Positions 1 to 6,389 of a stretch of DNA of 9,539 nt are shown one piece after another (positions within the stretch are counted from its first letter, which is position 1; each line of letters opens with the position of its first letter). The position numbers were made by a program, and so were the translations under genes. The stretch is from Clostridia bacterium (GTDB lineage: Bacteria > Bacillota > Clostridia > Oscillospirales > Acutalibacteraceae): contig JAFWCS010000450.1 of assembly GCA_017534365.1 (NCBI GenBank), forward strand, positions 1-9,539. Direction: 5' to 3'. The notes beneath the pieces are model-generated. The model had not been told where the DNA came from, did no database searches, and saw only the letters and a list, made by a program, of their open reading frames with translations.

Positions 1-1065
1 GATATCGCCGGCGGGGATGACCGCGGTATCTTCCTGCTTCTCGCCCTTGAGATAGAGCATCTTGCCGATGCGCTCCTGGCTCTCGGTGCGGCTGTTGTAA
101 GCGGGAATATCGCCGGAGAGCTTGCCGGAAACGACCTTGAAGAAGGACATCTTGCCGAAGCGGTCGTCCACAGTCTTGAAGCAGATGGCGGCGACGGGCG
201 CGTTCTCATCGACCTTGCAGTCGCCCTCGGCGGCGTGGGTCCCATCCGGCGCGGAGCCGACGATGCCGTTGAGCAGCAGATCGACGGCGTCGGTGTTGTA
301 GCCGGAGCAGGCGTAGACGGGATAAATGTCCCCGGAAACGATGCCGGCCTTCAGGCCCTTGGCGATCTCCGCAGCGGACAGCTCCTCGCCCTCAAAGAAT
401 TTTTCCATCAGCTCTTCATCCGCAGAGGCGACGGCCTCGATGAAGGCTTCCTTCATTTCCTCGATCGTTGCGTCATCCGGCATCGCGATCTCGGCCGCTT
501 TGCCGTTATTGTACTGATAGGCCTTGCCGGTGGTGAAATCCGCATAGCCGACCACTTTTTCGCCCTGCATCACGGGAACGACGACCGGGCAGACCGGCGC
601 GCCGTATTCTTCCTTCAGCGCGTCGAGAGTCGTGTGGAAGTTTGCGTTTTCCGCATCGCAGCGGGTCACGGCAAAGATCTTCGCAATGCCGCGCTCGGAG
701 GCCGCTTTGAACGCCTTCTCCGCGCCGACGTCGATACCGGAGCCGGAGGCCAGCACGATCAAAACGCTCTCGGCAGCGCGCACGCCTTCGCTCACGCCGC
801 CGGCAAAGTCAAACAGACCCGGGGTGTCCAGCAGATTGACCTTCGCGCCGTTCCATTCCAGCGGGGCCACTGCGGTGGCGATGGTCGCCTTGCGGCGCTT
901 TTCTTCGGGATCAAAGTCCATCACGGTGTTGCCGTCCGCGACTCTGCCCAGACGCTCGGTCGCCTTTGCAAGATAGAGCATGGCTTCCGCAAGCGTCGTT
1001 TTGCCTCTGCCGCTGTGACCGGCAAGGGCAACGTTTCTGATGTCTTTGGCATTGTAGGCTTTCAA
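1..1065 (-). CDS. Elongation factor G-like translational GTPase (EF-G2 type), N-terminal part
   Basis: Partial gene: 355 codons from the start to the left edge, with the C-terminus outside the window. It starts with TTG at 1063-1065, 7 nt behind an AAGGAGG ribosome site (1074-1080). The product opens MKAYNAKDIRNVALAGHSGR and has a P-loop GHSGRGKTT (residues 16-24), a G3 motif DTPGLFDF (80-87), and a degenerate G4 motif TRCD (134-137) instead of NKxD. Around residue 290 an EF-Tu domain-2-like beta barrel begins (VAAICFKTVDDRFGKMSFFK). EF-G-like paralogues of this type are related to the ribosomal translocase and to tetracycline-protection proteins, but their role is poorly defined. The usual catalytic His after DTPG is Leu84 here, so it is unlikely to be the canonical FusA. 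It lies downstream of the YtvI-like gene but has its own promoter. Family assignment is firm; function is not. Confidence 0.9.
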   Translation of the reverse strand, partial: MKAYNAKDIRNVALAGHSGRGKTTLAEAMLYLAKATERLGRVADGNTVMDFDPEEKRRKATIATAVAPLEWNGAKVNLLDTPGLFDFAGGVSEGVRAAESVLIVLASGSGIDVGAEKAFKAASERGIAKIFAVTRCDAENANFHTTLDALKEEYGAPVCPVVVPVMQGEKVVGYADFTTGKAYQYNNGKAAEIAMPDDATIEEMKEAFIEAVASADEELMEKFFEGEELSAAEIAKGLKAGIVSGDIYPVYACSGYNTDAVDLLLNGIVGSAPDGTHAAEGDCKVDENAPVAAICFKTVDDRFGKMSFFKVVSGKLSGDIPAYNSRTESQERIGKMLYLKGEKQEDTAVIPAGDI

Positions 1066-1146
1066 AAAACTTCCTCCTTGTATGGTCGCCGGCGCCAAGC
1101 GCCCGGACCGGATAAATAATACATGATGCAAAGCACATTACTTATG

Positions 1147-1175
1147 AGTATATCATAAATAAAAATTCATTTCAA
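1147..1175 (-). promoter_or_regulatory. SigA-type promoter of the EF-G-like gene
   Basis: On the minus strand, TTGAAA (1170-1175) and TATACT (1147-1152) are separated by exactly 17 bp, and TGA just before the -10 gives an extended -10 element. The -35 hexamer overlaps the TGA stop codon of the upstream YtvI-like gene (1172-1174). The predicted transcript starts near 1140, giving a leader of about 75 nt. That leader contains a small perfect hairpin (GGCGC, loop of 3, GCGCC; 1091-1103) just upstream of the ribosome site. Functional proof is absent, but the hexamers and spacing are very good. Confidence 0.7.
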
Positions 1176-2425
1176 TCATTTTTTTGTGTTTTTTGTGTTT
1201 TTTCCTCGGCGTTTTCCGGGTTTTCGGGCGGCTGCGGCGCTTCCGCAGGGACTGCGGCCGGTTCCGGCACCCTTGCGCCGCTCCAGAGATGGATCAGACC
1301 CTCCTTGTGCAGCGCGGAAATCAGCACGAAGGTGATCGGCACGATGAAGATCCCGATCACGCCGAAAATATTCAGCCCGAGATACATGCCCGCAAGCGTG
1401 AGCACGGGATGCAGGCCGACGTTCATCGCCACGAGCCGCGGCTCGAGCACCTGCCGGATCACCGTGATCAGCGCATAAATCACCGCCAGACCGATCCCGA
1501 GGCCGATCTTGCCGGTCAGGAAGCTGGCAATCGCCCAGGGCACCAGCACCGTGCCCGTGCCGAAGACCGGCAGGATATCCAGCATCGCCGTGCAGATGGA
1601 GATCACCATGATATAGCCGCCGTCATAAGCGCCGATCAGCTTGAGGACATTCAGGCCGATCGAAAGCTCGCAGAACGTGATGAAAATGATCGTCAGATAG
1701 GATTTGGCCAGCTTCCCCAGCACGTCAACGAGAATATGCTTCGCGCGCACGGCAAATTCTTCATGCTCCGCGGAAAGCGTGCTCTTGATCAGGCCGACAA
1801 AGCCGTCGTAATCACAGGTGACAAAGAAGCAGGCGATAATACTCACGAGCACGGCCGTAAAAACCGCCGGAATGCGTTTGGCCGTGGACAGCAGGCCGCC
1901 GAGCGAGGAGGAAATGGTGCCGAAATCCAGCCCGCCGAAGGAGAAGCTCTTGCCGGACTCGAGGGCGGCTTCCTCTTCGCTGCCGACCGTCAGCAGCTTG
2001 CCGGTGAAATCCGTCACGGCGTCACGGACCGAACGCTCGATGGAATCCGGCAGGATCCGGATCTTCTCAAGCAGCCAGGCCTGCGCCTGCCCGATCATCT
2101 CGGGCAGATCGTTGATCTTGCCCATGATGAAATTCCAGAAGCCCTTGAATTCCACGCCGATCCGGTAGCCGACCAGCACCACGACGGTCAGCACCAGCGC
2201 GAGGATCAGAAACACCAGCACCCCGCCGACCAGGTTCTTTTTCAGCTTCGTCCTGCCGGTGATCGCGCGGATCGGCCGCTGCAGCGCCATCGCGAGCAGA
2301 AACGCGAAAATGAACGGCGCGGCCACCCAGAACGCATACTTCAAAAACAGATAATAAACGACGGCCAGGAACGCAAAATACACCAGATTCACCAGCATTG
2401 CCTTCCGTTTTTCAATGATATCCAT
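1172..2425 (-). CDS. ytvI: AI-2E family membrane protein, YtvI-like (sporulation-associated)
   Basis: A 417-residue polytopic membrane protein of the AI-2E transporter (UPF0118) family. Hydrophobic segments lie at about residues 11-30, 32-48, 64-88, 185-205, 240-262, 270-300, 305-325 and 340-370. A soluble amphipathic section (about 92-180) sits between the third and fourth, as usual in this family. DILPVFGTGTVLVPW (283-297) and RQVLEPRLVAMNVGLHPVLT (324-343) are family signatures, and the first is typical of the YtvI sporulation branch. The last 35 residues are Pro/Glu/Lys-rich and probably disordered, an addition beyond the roughly 370 residues of Bacillus YtvI. The ATG has GGAGG (2432-2436) 6 nt upstream. 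The transported substrate is unknown; members include Na+/H+ antiporters and putative autoinducer exporters. The YtvI subfamily call is less certain than the family. Confidence 0.85.
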   Translation of the reverse strand: MDIIEKRKAMLVNLVYFAFLAVVYYLFLKYAFWVAAPFIFAFLLAMALQRPIRAITGRTKLKKNLVGGVLVFLILALVLTVVVLVGYRIGVEFKGFWNFIMGKINDLPEMIGQAQAWLLEKIRILPDSIERSVRDAVTDFTGKLLTVGSEEEAALESGKSFSFGGLDFGTISSSLGGLLSTAKRIPAVFTAVLVSIIACFFVTCDYDGFVGLIKSTLSAEHEEFAVRAKHILVDVLGKLAKSYLTIIFITFCELSIGLNVLKLIGAYDGGYIMVISICTAMLDILPVFGTGTVLVPWAIASFLTGKIGLGIGLAVIYALITVIRQVLEPRLVAMNVGLHPVLTLAGMYLGLNIFGVIGIFIVPITFVLISALHKEGLIHLWSGARVPEPAAVPAEAPQPPENPENAEEKTQKTQKND

Positions 2426-2493
2426 ACCTTGCCTCCGCAGCGCGGCGCGCCGCTTTTTCTTTCCCGATTTGAATTAAGCTTTCTTCCGGAATT

Positions 2494-2522
2494 AGTTTAC
2501 ACCATTCCCGGTCAAAACGCAA
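2494..2522 (-). promoter_or_regulatory. Possible SigA promoter of the YtvI-like gene
   Basis: In the 141-bp gap between ylmH and the YtvI-like gene, minus-strand TTGCGT (2517-2522) lies 17 bp upstream of TAAACT (2494-2499). The hexamers match consensus only moderately (3 and 4 of 6). No convincing terminator follows ylmH, so read-through from ylmH remains possible. Confidence 0.35.
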
Positions 2523-2566
2523 TTGAACAGGTATGAAAGATTTGTAAATTTTGTTTTGCGCGCGGG

Positions 2567-3352
2567 CTATCTGAACCGCTCGATCTCCACGATCACGCGG
2601 CCCTTTCTGGAGCGCGCGCCGCAGGCGGTGACCAGGATGCGCCCGCGGTGGCGGAAGGTGATCTTATCCCCTTCTGCAATGCGGCGGTCCGTTTTGAGGC
2701 ATTCCAGATCGTTGACAAACACCAGCCCGTGCGTGATCGCTTCGCAGGCGGCAGGGCGCGAAACGCCGAAGCCGTTCTTCACCAGGCTGTCCAGCCGCAG
2801 GGAGGAGACCGTGAAGCTGTCCGGCACTCCGGCGGCGCACTCCCCTGCGCGCGCCGCGCCCGGCGGCTCGATCGAAACGGTCAGCGTCGCGCGGCCGGCG
2901 GCCGTCAGATTCTCGGTCAGAAACGCCGCCATGGAAGCCAGCACCGCGATCCGGCAGCCGGTTTCCGTCACCAGAATATCGCCGGTCATTTCGCGGCGGA
3001 TGCCGAGCGCCATGAGCGCGCCGAGATAATCCCGATGGGTCAGCGCGGACGAAAAGCGATCCTTCTCCACGCGCAGAATTCGCACCGGATCTGACGTCGG
3101 GTCCGCGTCAAACCACGCCGTCAATGCCGCGAGATCCGCCGCGTCGACGTAGTCCGGCGCAAACACCGCCACCGTGCGCTCGGCCTCTGTGAAGCCCCCG
3201 TAAAACAGCGGGCGAACGGGCAGACGCAGCCCGGCGGCCACCGAACGCTGATGCAGATCCAGAAACGCGGTGCTCGTGAGCATCCCGCGGTCCGCGCATT
3301 GCCGCGCTTTGTCTTCGATTTTCGCAGCCAGCAGCCGTGTCTCTTCCTGCAT
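2567..3352 (-). CDS. ylmH: YlmH-family S4-domain RNA-binding protein
   Basis: A 261-residue protein beginning MQEETRLLAAKIEDKARQ, close to the length of Bacillus YlmH. The central block LTHRDYLGALMALGIRREMT (about residues 104-123) followed by GDILV is a hallmark of the family. The C-terminal S4 RNA-binding domain spans about residues 185-240 (SLRLDSLVKNGFGVSR, then GLVFVNDLECLKTDRRIAEG). YlmH proteins bind ribosomal RNA or stalled 50S-peptidyl-tRNA complexes and have been linked to ribosome rescue; in Bacillus the gene sits in the ylm cell-division cluster, but here it stands away from it. An ATG 48 bp further upstream (3398-3400) keeps the frame open but has no ribosome site and lies inside the promoter. 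The chosen ATG (3350-3352) has GGGAGG about 10 nt upstream. Family call is strong. Confidence 0.9.
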   Translation of the reverse strand: MQEETRLLAAKIEDKARQCADRGMLTSTAFLDLHQRSVAAGLRLPVRPLFYGGFTEAERTVAVFAPDYVDAADLAALTAWFDADPTSDPVRILRVEKDRFSSALTHRDYLGALMALGIRREMTGDILVTETGCRIAVLASMAAFLTENLTAAGRATLTVSIEPPGAARAGECAAGVPDSFTVSSLRLDSLVKNGFGVSRPAACEAITHGLVFVNDLECLKTDRRIAEGDKITFRHRGRILVTACGARSRKGRVIVEIERFR

Positions 3353-3390
3353 CCCAGCTTCGCCTCCCGAAACGACGTTCTTTCGTTTTG

Positions 3391-3419
3391 ATTCTATCAT
3401 GTTTTTCAGCGCATTGCAA
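3391..3419 (-). promoter_or_regulatory. SigA-type promoter of ylmH
   Basis: Minus-strand TTGCAA (3414-3419) and TAGAAT (3391-3396) are 17 bp apart, with TGA directly before the -10 (extended -10). Transcription would begin near 3384, leaving a leader of about 30 nt to the ATG at 3352. This rules out the longer frame starting at 3400 for this promoter. It abuts the hairpin that ends the upstream MFS gene. Confidence 0.65.
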
Positions 3420-3420
3420 G

Positions 3421-3456
3421 CGCAAACGGCGCCGGGAAACCCCGGCGCCGTCTGCG
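3421..3456 (-). terminator. Strong GC hairpin after the MFS gene, probable terminator
   Basis: A perfect 11-bp inverted repeat (3426-3436 with 3441-3451, loop AAAC) is extended by a further CGCA/TGCG pairing after one mismatch. It lies about 60 nt past the stop codon of the MFS gene and directly before the ylmH promoter, the expected place for a terminator. The following minus-strand bases (TTTGCGCTT in the outer arm) are only weakly T-rich, so termination may be incomplete or factor-assisted. Confidence 0.5.
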
Positions 3457-3474
3457 ATAGAAGGATGTATGGTA

Positions 3475-3498
3475 CGGCGGGAAGGGCATATCCCGCCG
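3475..3498 (-). repeat. Second inverted repeat downstream of the MFS gene
   Basis: A perfect 8-bp stem (3475-3482 with 3491-3498) with an 8-nt loop lies between the MFS stop codon and the stronger hairpin at 3421-3456. It has no T tract. It may stabilise the 3' end of the transcript or pause polymerase ahead of the main hairpin. Confidence 0.4.
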
Positions 3499-3514
3499 CG
3501 GAATCAGTCTCGGA

Positions 3515-5134
3515 TTAATCCGCGTTTTCGACGGCTTCCTTCAGCCAGGCCTCATCGTCCTTGGAGGTCTCGCCGTGTCTGACCTGCGAAATGACCGCAA
3601 GGCCGATCGCAAACATGACCGCGCAGAAGAGGAACATGAAGTTATAGTCGTCGTTGAACAGGCCGACCACGAGGCCGCAAAGAATGGGGCCGGTGATCGC
3701 GGCGGAGAACGTCGCCGTGTAGTAATAGCCGGTGAAGGTGCCCACGTATTCGCGCCCGCCGATCGCAAGCACGAGCGGCAGGGTGTTGATGTTGATGCAG
3801 CCGACCGCGGCGCCGCCGACCACCAGCGCAATCCAGAGGACGATCCAGGTGAAGGTCCGGTTATTGACGAACTGGGATACGGCCAGATAGATCGCAAACA
3901 TGACCACGATCACGCTCAGGCCGATAATAATGGTCTTTTTGCGCCCGAGCTTGCGGCCCATCGCGCCGGCGGGAATGCCGAACGCAGCGAGCGAAACGGC
4001 GAAGATCGCCATCATCAGCGTGGAATAGATCGGCTTGACGTCCAGCGTGTCGAGCGCGAAATTCGTGAAGTTCGGGACGATCGCCTCCGTCGCGTTGTTG
4101 ATCAGGAAGAGCGAAGCGAGCATGATCAGCAGGCTGCGGCGCTCCGCTTTCGTGATCGGCAGATCGCGGATCTTGATCTTTTTGGGCTTTTCATCCGCGG
4201 ATTCCAGCTCGACCTTCGCCGAAAGGTCATATTTCTTGTTTCTCTTGTAGAAGATCACAAGCACGAGCAGGCAGAGCACGGCAATGATCGCCGTAACAAG
4301 GAAGATCGGCGTATAGTTGACGTAGGTCGGCTCGCCGTTCGTGAGCTTCGCAACCTTCTCAGCGACGACCTGACCGTCGATCGTCAGGGTGTCGCGGCCG
4401 CTCTCGATAAAGTTTTCCAGACGGGTGGGGTCGATCGAGGCCTTGTCAGCCAGGAATCTGAGCACGGGCACCCCGTTCGCGTCGACCTCCAGCAGCTGGC
4501 CGAGGGAGTTTGTTTTGGCGCTGAGCGCTTCCTTCAGCTGGGTGAAGCCGAGCAGACCGACGATCGCCGTCGAGATCGTGCCGACCACGAAGCCGACCAT
4601 CTGACCGATGCCGCCCATGATATTGATCACGGCGTTCGCGTCAGACTGCAGGTGTGAGGGCGTGAAGTCCGGCATCAGCGACACCACTGGGGAGCGCCAG
4701 ATGGACATGGTAAAGTTGAAAAAGATGATGACCGCCATCATCAGACCGATGCTCAGGCCGGCGGCCTTCACGGTTGCGGCAACGGGAATGAAGCTGAAAA
4801 ACAGCGCGCAAAGCGGCAGACAGATAATAATATAGGGCATGCGCTTGCCGAGCTTGGAATGGGTGTGGTCGCTGCGCTTGCCGAAATACGGCTGGAAGAC
4901 TACGCCAAACACGTTATCAATGGTCATGATCGCATTGACGAGCAGCGCGACCGAAAGGAACCCCGGCAGGTTGCCGCCGGTGAGCTCCGTCAATTTCGCT
5001 CTGAAGATCACGGGGACGTAGGAATTATAGACCGACCACAGCACCATGCAGCCCATGAAGCCAAAGCCGATCAAAAACGTCCGGCCGTAATTGAGTTTTT
5101 CCGCCGGTTTCGCGGCGGCGTCTTGATTCTTCAT
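3515..5134 (-). CDS. MFS transporter, sugar:cation symporter / SLC45-like type
   Basis: A 539-residue major facilitator with about 12 membrane segments in two halves (residues 18-195 and 275-515). The loop 2-3 signature is PYFGKRSDHTHSKLGKRMPY (82-101), in which FGKRSD and GKRMP match the GxxSD...GKRxP form of sugar-cation symporter and sucrose-type MFS proteins. RSPVVSLMPDFTPSHLQSDA (147-166) is the conserved segment around TM4-5. Between TM5 and TM6 there is an unusually long hydrophilic stretch (about 197-275), predicted to face outside; the central loop (about 298-333) is charged and cytoplasmic. AAGGAG lies 7 nt before the ATG. Homology suggests uptake of an oligosaccharide or glycoside by cation symport, but no catabolic gene adjoins it, so the substrate cannot be inferred. 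It appears to be a single-gene transcript, with its own promoter and a downstream hairpin. Confidence 0.85.
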   Translation of the reverse strand: MKNQDAAAKPAEKLNYGRTFLIGFGFMGCMVLWSVYNSYVPVIFRAKLTELTGGNLPGFLSVALLVNAIMTIDNVFGVVFQPYFGKRSDHTHSKLGKRMPYIIICLPLCALFFSFIPVAATVKAAGLSIGLMMAVIIFFNFTMSIWRSPVVSLMPDFTPSHLQSDANAVINIMGGIGQMVGFVVGTISTAIVGLLGFTQLKEALSAKTNSLGQLLEVDANGVPVLRFLADKASIDPTRLENFIESGRDTLTIDGQVVAEKVAKLTNGEPTYVNYTPIFLVTAIIAVLCLLVLVIFYKRNKKYDLSAKVELESADEKPKKIKIRDLPITKAERRSLLIMLASLFLINNATEAIVPNFTNFALDTLDVKPIYSTLMMAIFAVSLAAFGIPAGAMGRKLGRKKTIIIGLSVIVVMFAIYLAVSQFVNNRTFTWIVLWIALVVGGAAVGCININTLPLVLAIGGREYVGTFTGYYYTATFSAAITGPILCGLVVGLFNDDYNFMFLFCAVMFAIGLAVISQVRHGETSKDDEAWLKEAVENAD

Positions 5135-5165
5135 GATCCGACTCCTTCACAATATGGTTGTGTTT

Positions 5166-5193
5166 ATTATACCATTTCCCCGCACATTTTAAA
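5166..5193 (-). promoter_or_regulatory. Extended -10 promoter of the MFS gene
   Basis: A perfect TATAAT (5166-5171) is preceded by TGG (extended -10), with a weaker TTTAAA (5188-5193) 16 bp upstream on the minus strand. Just downstream, around the predicted start of transcription, is a short inverted repeat CACAA-N5-TTGTG (5148-5162) that could bind a regulator. With 5-bp half sites this last point is only suggestive. Confidence 0.6.
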
Positions 5194-5231
5194 AGATTAC
5201 AAAACCGACTAAAAACACATCCGATTTTTGG

Positions 5232-5519
5232 CTAAAATGACGAATTTCGGCGGCGCGGACGGCCGGGCGGACACGGTTCCCTGCGCACGTGGCTGACCAG
5301 GATCGTATCCGGACCGATGACGTCGATCTCCTCCCAGCAGATGCGGATGCGTTCGCGCTGGCCGAAGCAGCCGAAATATTTCGGCGGACCGAAAATCAGG
5401 ATCGCCGCCACCCGGCCGGTGCAGGTATCCACCTCCACCTCGCCGACGAAGCCGAGGCGTTCGCCGTCTGATTTGCAGATCACTTCCTTGCAGCGCAGAT
5501 CCGTCACGCAGCAGTTCAT
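5232..5519 (-). CDS. ylmC: YlmC/YmxH-family sporulation protein (PRC-barrel)
   Basis: A 95-residue protein with one PRC-barrel fold, matching the YlmC/YmxH family: LRCKEVICKSDGERLGFVGE (8-27) followed by VEVDTCTGRVAAILIFG (28-44), PKYFGCFG (46-53), and the closing strand IRICWEEIDVIGPDTILV (58-75). AGGAG stands 8 nt before the ATG. Members are small proteins found in endospore formers and expressed in the mother cell in Bacillus; their biochemical role is not established. This copy carries eight cysteines and an Arg/Pro-rich tail (78-95, ending RPRRRNSSF) beyond the usual barrel. It is followed by the MFS gene but separated from it by that gene's promoter. YlmC and YmxH are paralogues and I cannot tell which this matches better. 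Confidence 0.85.
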   Translation of the reverse strand: MNCCVTDLRCKEVICKSDGERLGFVGEVEVDTCTGRVAAILIFGPPKYFGCFGQRERIRICWEEIDVIGPDTILVSHVRREPCPPGRPRRRNSSF

Positions 5520-5540
5520 GGCATCATCTCCTCTCCCCTC

Positions 5541-5570
5541 ATTCTATGCGGCACGCAGCGCGGGATTGAC
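5541..5570 (-). promoter_or_regulatory. Possible sporulation-sigma (SigE-like) promoter of the YlmC/YmxH gene
   Basis: Minus-strand CATAGAAT (5541-5548) fits the CATANNNT form of SigE/SigK -10 elements and stands 8 bp upstream of the AGGAG ribosome site. GTCAAT (5565-5570) lies 16 bp upstream as a weak -35. A SigA reading (TTGTCA to TAGAAT) would need a 20-bp spacer, which is too long. The assignment rests partly on the family's known mother-cell expression. Confidence 0.25.
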
Positions 5571-5596
5571 AAAAAAGCGGCTCCCGAGGGAGCCGC
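5571..5596 (-). terminator. Rho-independent terminator of the hemolysin III gene
   Basis: On the minus strand a perfect GC-rich stem (GCGGCTCC paired with GGAGCCGC, 4-nt loop; 5577-5596) is followed at once by six T residues (5576 down to 5571). It lies about 45 nt beyond the stop codon at 5642, in the right orientation, and separates that gene from the YlmC/YmxH gene. Confidence 0.9.
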
Positions 5597-5641
5597 AGTC
5601 AGCGGGTGATCCCGCGCCATCCCGTGAGGCGCGGAGATATT

Positions 5642-6313
5642 TTAAAGAATATATTTATATACTACGTAGAATTGCACCAGGCTGCCCGCCAGCACCAGCA
5701 CGTGGAACGCCGTGTGGAACCACGGACGCTTCATGCCCGCGCGGCAGAGCGCCGCGCCGCCGGCATAGAGCAGACAGCCGGCCGTCAGCAGCAGAAAGGC
5801 CGTGCGGTCGATCCGCCCGAGCAAGGGCACCGCGAGGAGCATCATCACCGCCCCGCCCGTGAAATAGACGACCATGCAGAGCGTTTTGAAAAGCTTGTTT
5901 TCAAACAGAAACAGCTTGGAAACGACGCCGAACGCCGCGCAGCTCCACGCGATAAGGAAAACCGCCGTCCCGGTCGCGGGACTGACGCGATGGAGCGAGA
6001 TCAGCGCGCAGGGCGTTGCCGTGCCGGCCAGCAGGAGCGGGATCGCCATGTGATCCAGCCGCCGCGCCGTGCGTTTGGCGTCGCCGTGCGGCAGGCAGTG
6101 ATAGACGGCGGAGATCGTGTAAACGGCAAAAAACGCCGTGCAGTAAACGGCCGCTGCGGCAATCCTTCGCACGCTGCCGGTCGGGATCGTTTTCAGCAGC
6201 GCCGCCGCAAAGCAGGCCGCCGCGCAGACCGCGCCGGCGGCATGGGTCAGGCAGTTTGCCCGCTCCTGCGCTTTTGTATATTCCACCAGCGTCACCGCCG
6301 CCGGTCGCCGCAT
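5642..6313 (-). CDS. trhA: Hemolysin III / PAQR-family membrane protein (TrhA-like)
   Basis: A 223-residue protein with seven hydrophobic segments and the metal-site motifs of the PAQR/hemolysin III family: ERANCLTHAAG (about residues 17-27), SAVYH (68-72), LDH (86-88) and FHTAFH (199-204). These give the conserved Ser, His, Asp, and C-terminal His-x3-His. Bacterial members have been tied to membrane-fluidity homeostasis; true haemolysin activity is not implied. The frame stays open upstream to an ATG at 6379, but that region contains the promoter. The chosen ATG (6311-6313) has GGTGA 5 nt upstream. A GTG at 6320-6322, adding three residues, is a possible alternative. A clear terminator follows at 5571-5596, so this is a single-gene unit. 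Confidence 0.88.
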   Translation of the reverse strand: MRRPAAVTLVEYTKAQERANCLTHAAGAVCAAACFAAALLKTIPTGSVRRIAAAAVYCTAFFAVYTISAVYHCLPHGDAKRTARRLDHMAIPLLLAGTATPCALISLHRVSPATGTAVFLIAWSCAAFGVVSKLFLFENKLFKTLCMVVYFTGGAVMMLLAVPLLGRIDRTAFLLLTAGCLLYAGGAALCRAGMKRPWFHTAFHVLVLAGSLVQFYVVYKYIL

Positions 6314-6344
6314 GCTCTTCACCGCCCTGCCTGTTGATGGTGTT

Positions 6345-6373
6345 ATCCTATCACAGTCCGGGCAAAAATGCAA
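6345..6373 (-). promoter_or_regulatory. SigA-type promoter of the hemolysin III gene
   Basis: Minus-strand TTGCAT (6368-6373) and TAGGAT (6345-6350) are 17 bp apart with TGA before the -10. The -35 lies within 20 bp of the spoIIE stop codon. The start of transcription would be near 6338, which places the coding start at 6313 and excludes the 6379 ATG. The layout closely resembles the ylmH promoter. Confidence 0.6.
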
Positions 6374-6389
6374 GCGCATCGTGCCGGGC

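Noticed and set aside
235..1119. A 294-codon plus-strand open frame at the left end
   Set aside because: It is antisense to the EF-G-like gene, whose GTPase motifs and ribosome site are unmistakable.
2442..2460. Palindrome GCGGCGCGCCGC followed by a T-rich run on the plus strand, resembling a terminator
   Set aside because: It has no room for a loop without shortening the stem to about 4 bp, and no plus-strand gene lies upstream for it to terminate.
1184..2536. A 450-codon plus-strand open frame opposite the YtvI-like gene
   Set aside because: It is antisense to a clear membrane protein; its translation is a His/Arg/Asp/Gln-rich low-complexity string with no ribosome site, typical of the complement of GC-rich coding sequence.
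3511..3522. Perfect 12-bp palindrome CGGATTAATCCG across the MFS stop codon
   Set aside because: It is an isolated short palindrome inside the coding end with no second copy seen nearby; chance is a sufficient explanation.
3575..4657. A 360-codon plus-strand open frame opposite the MFS gene
   Set aside because: Composition is His/Arg/Asp/Glu-rich with no domain, and the opposite strand encodes an obvious 12-helix transporter.
6363..6385. ATGC-GCTT-GCAT hairpin followed by T residues just after spoIIE (minus strand)
   Set aside because: The stem is only 4-5 bp and it overlaps the -35 of the hemolysin III promoter, so it is too weak to call a terminator.
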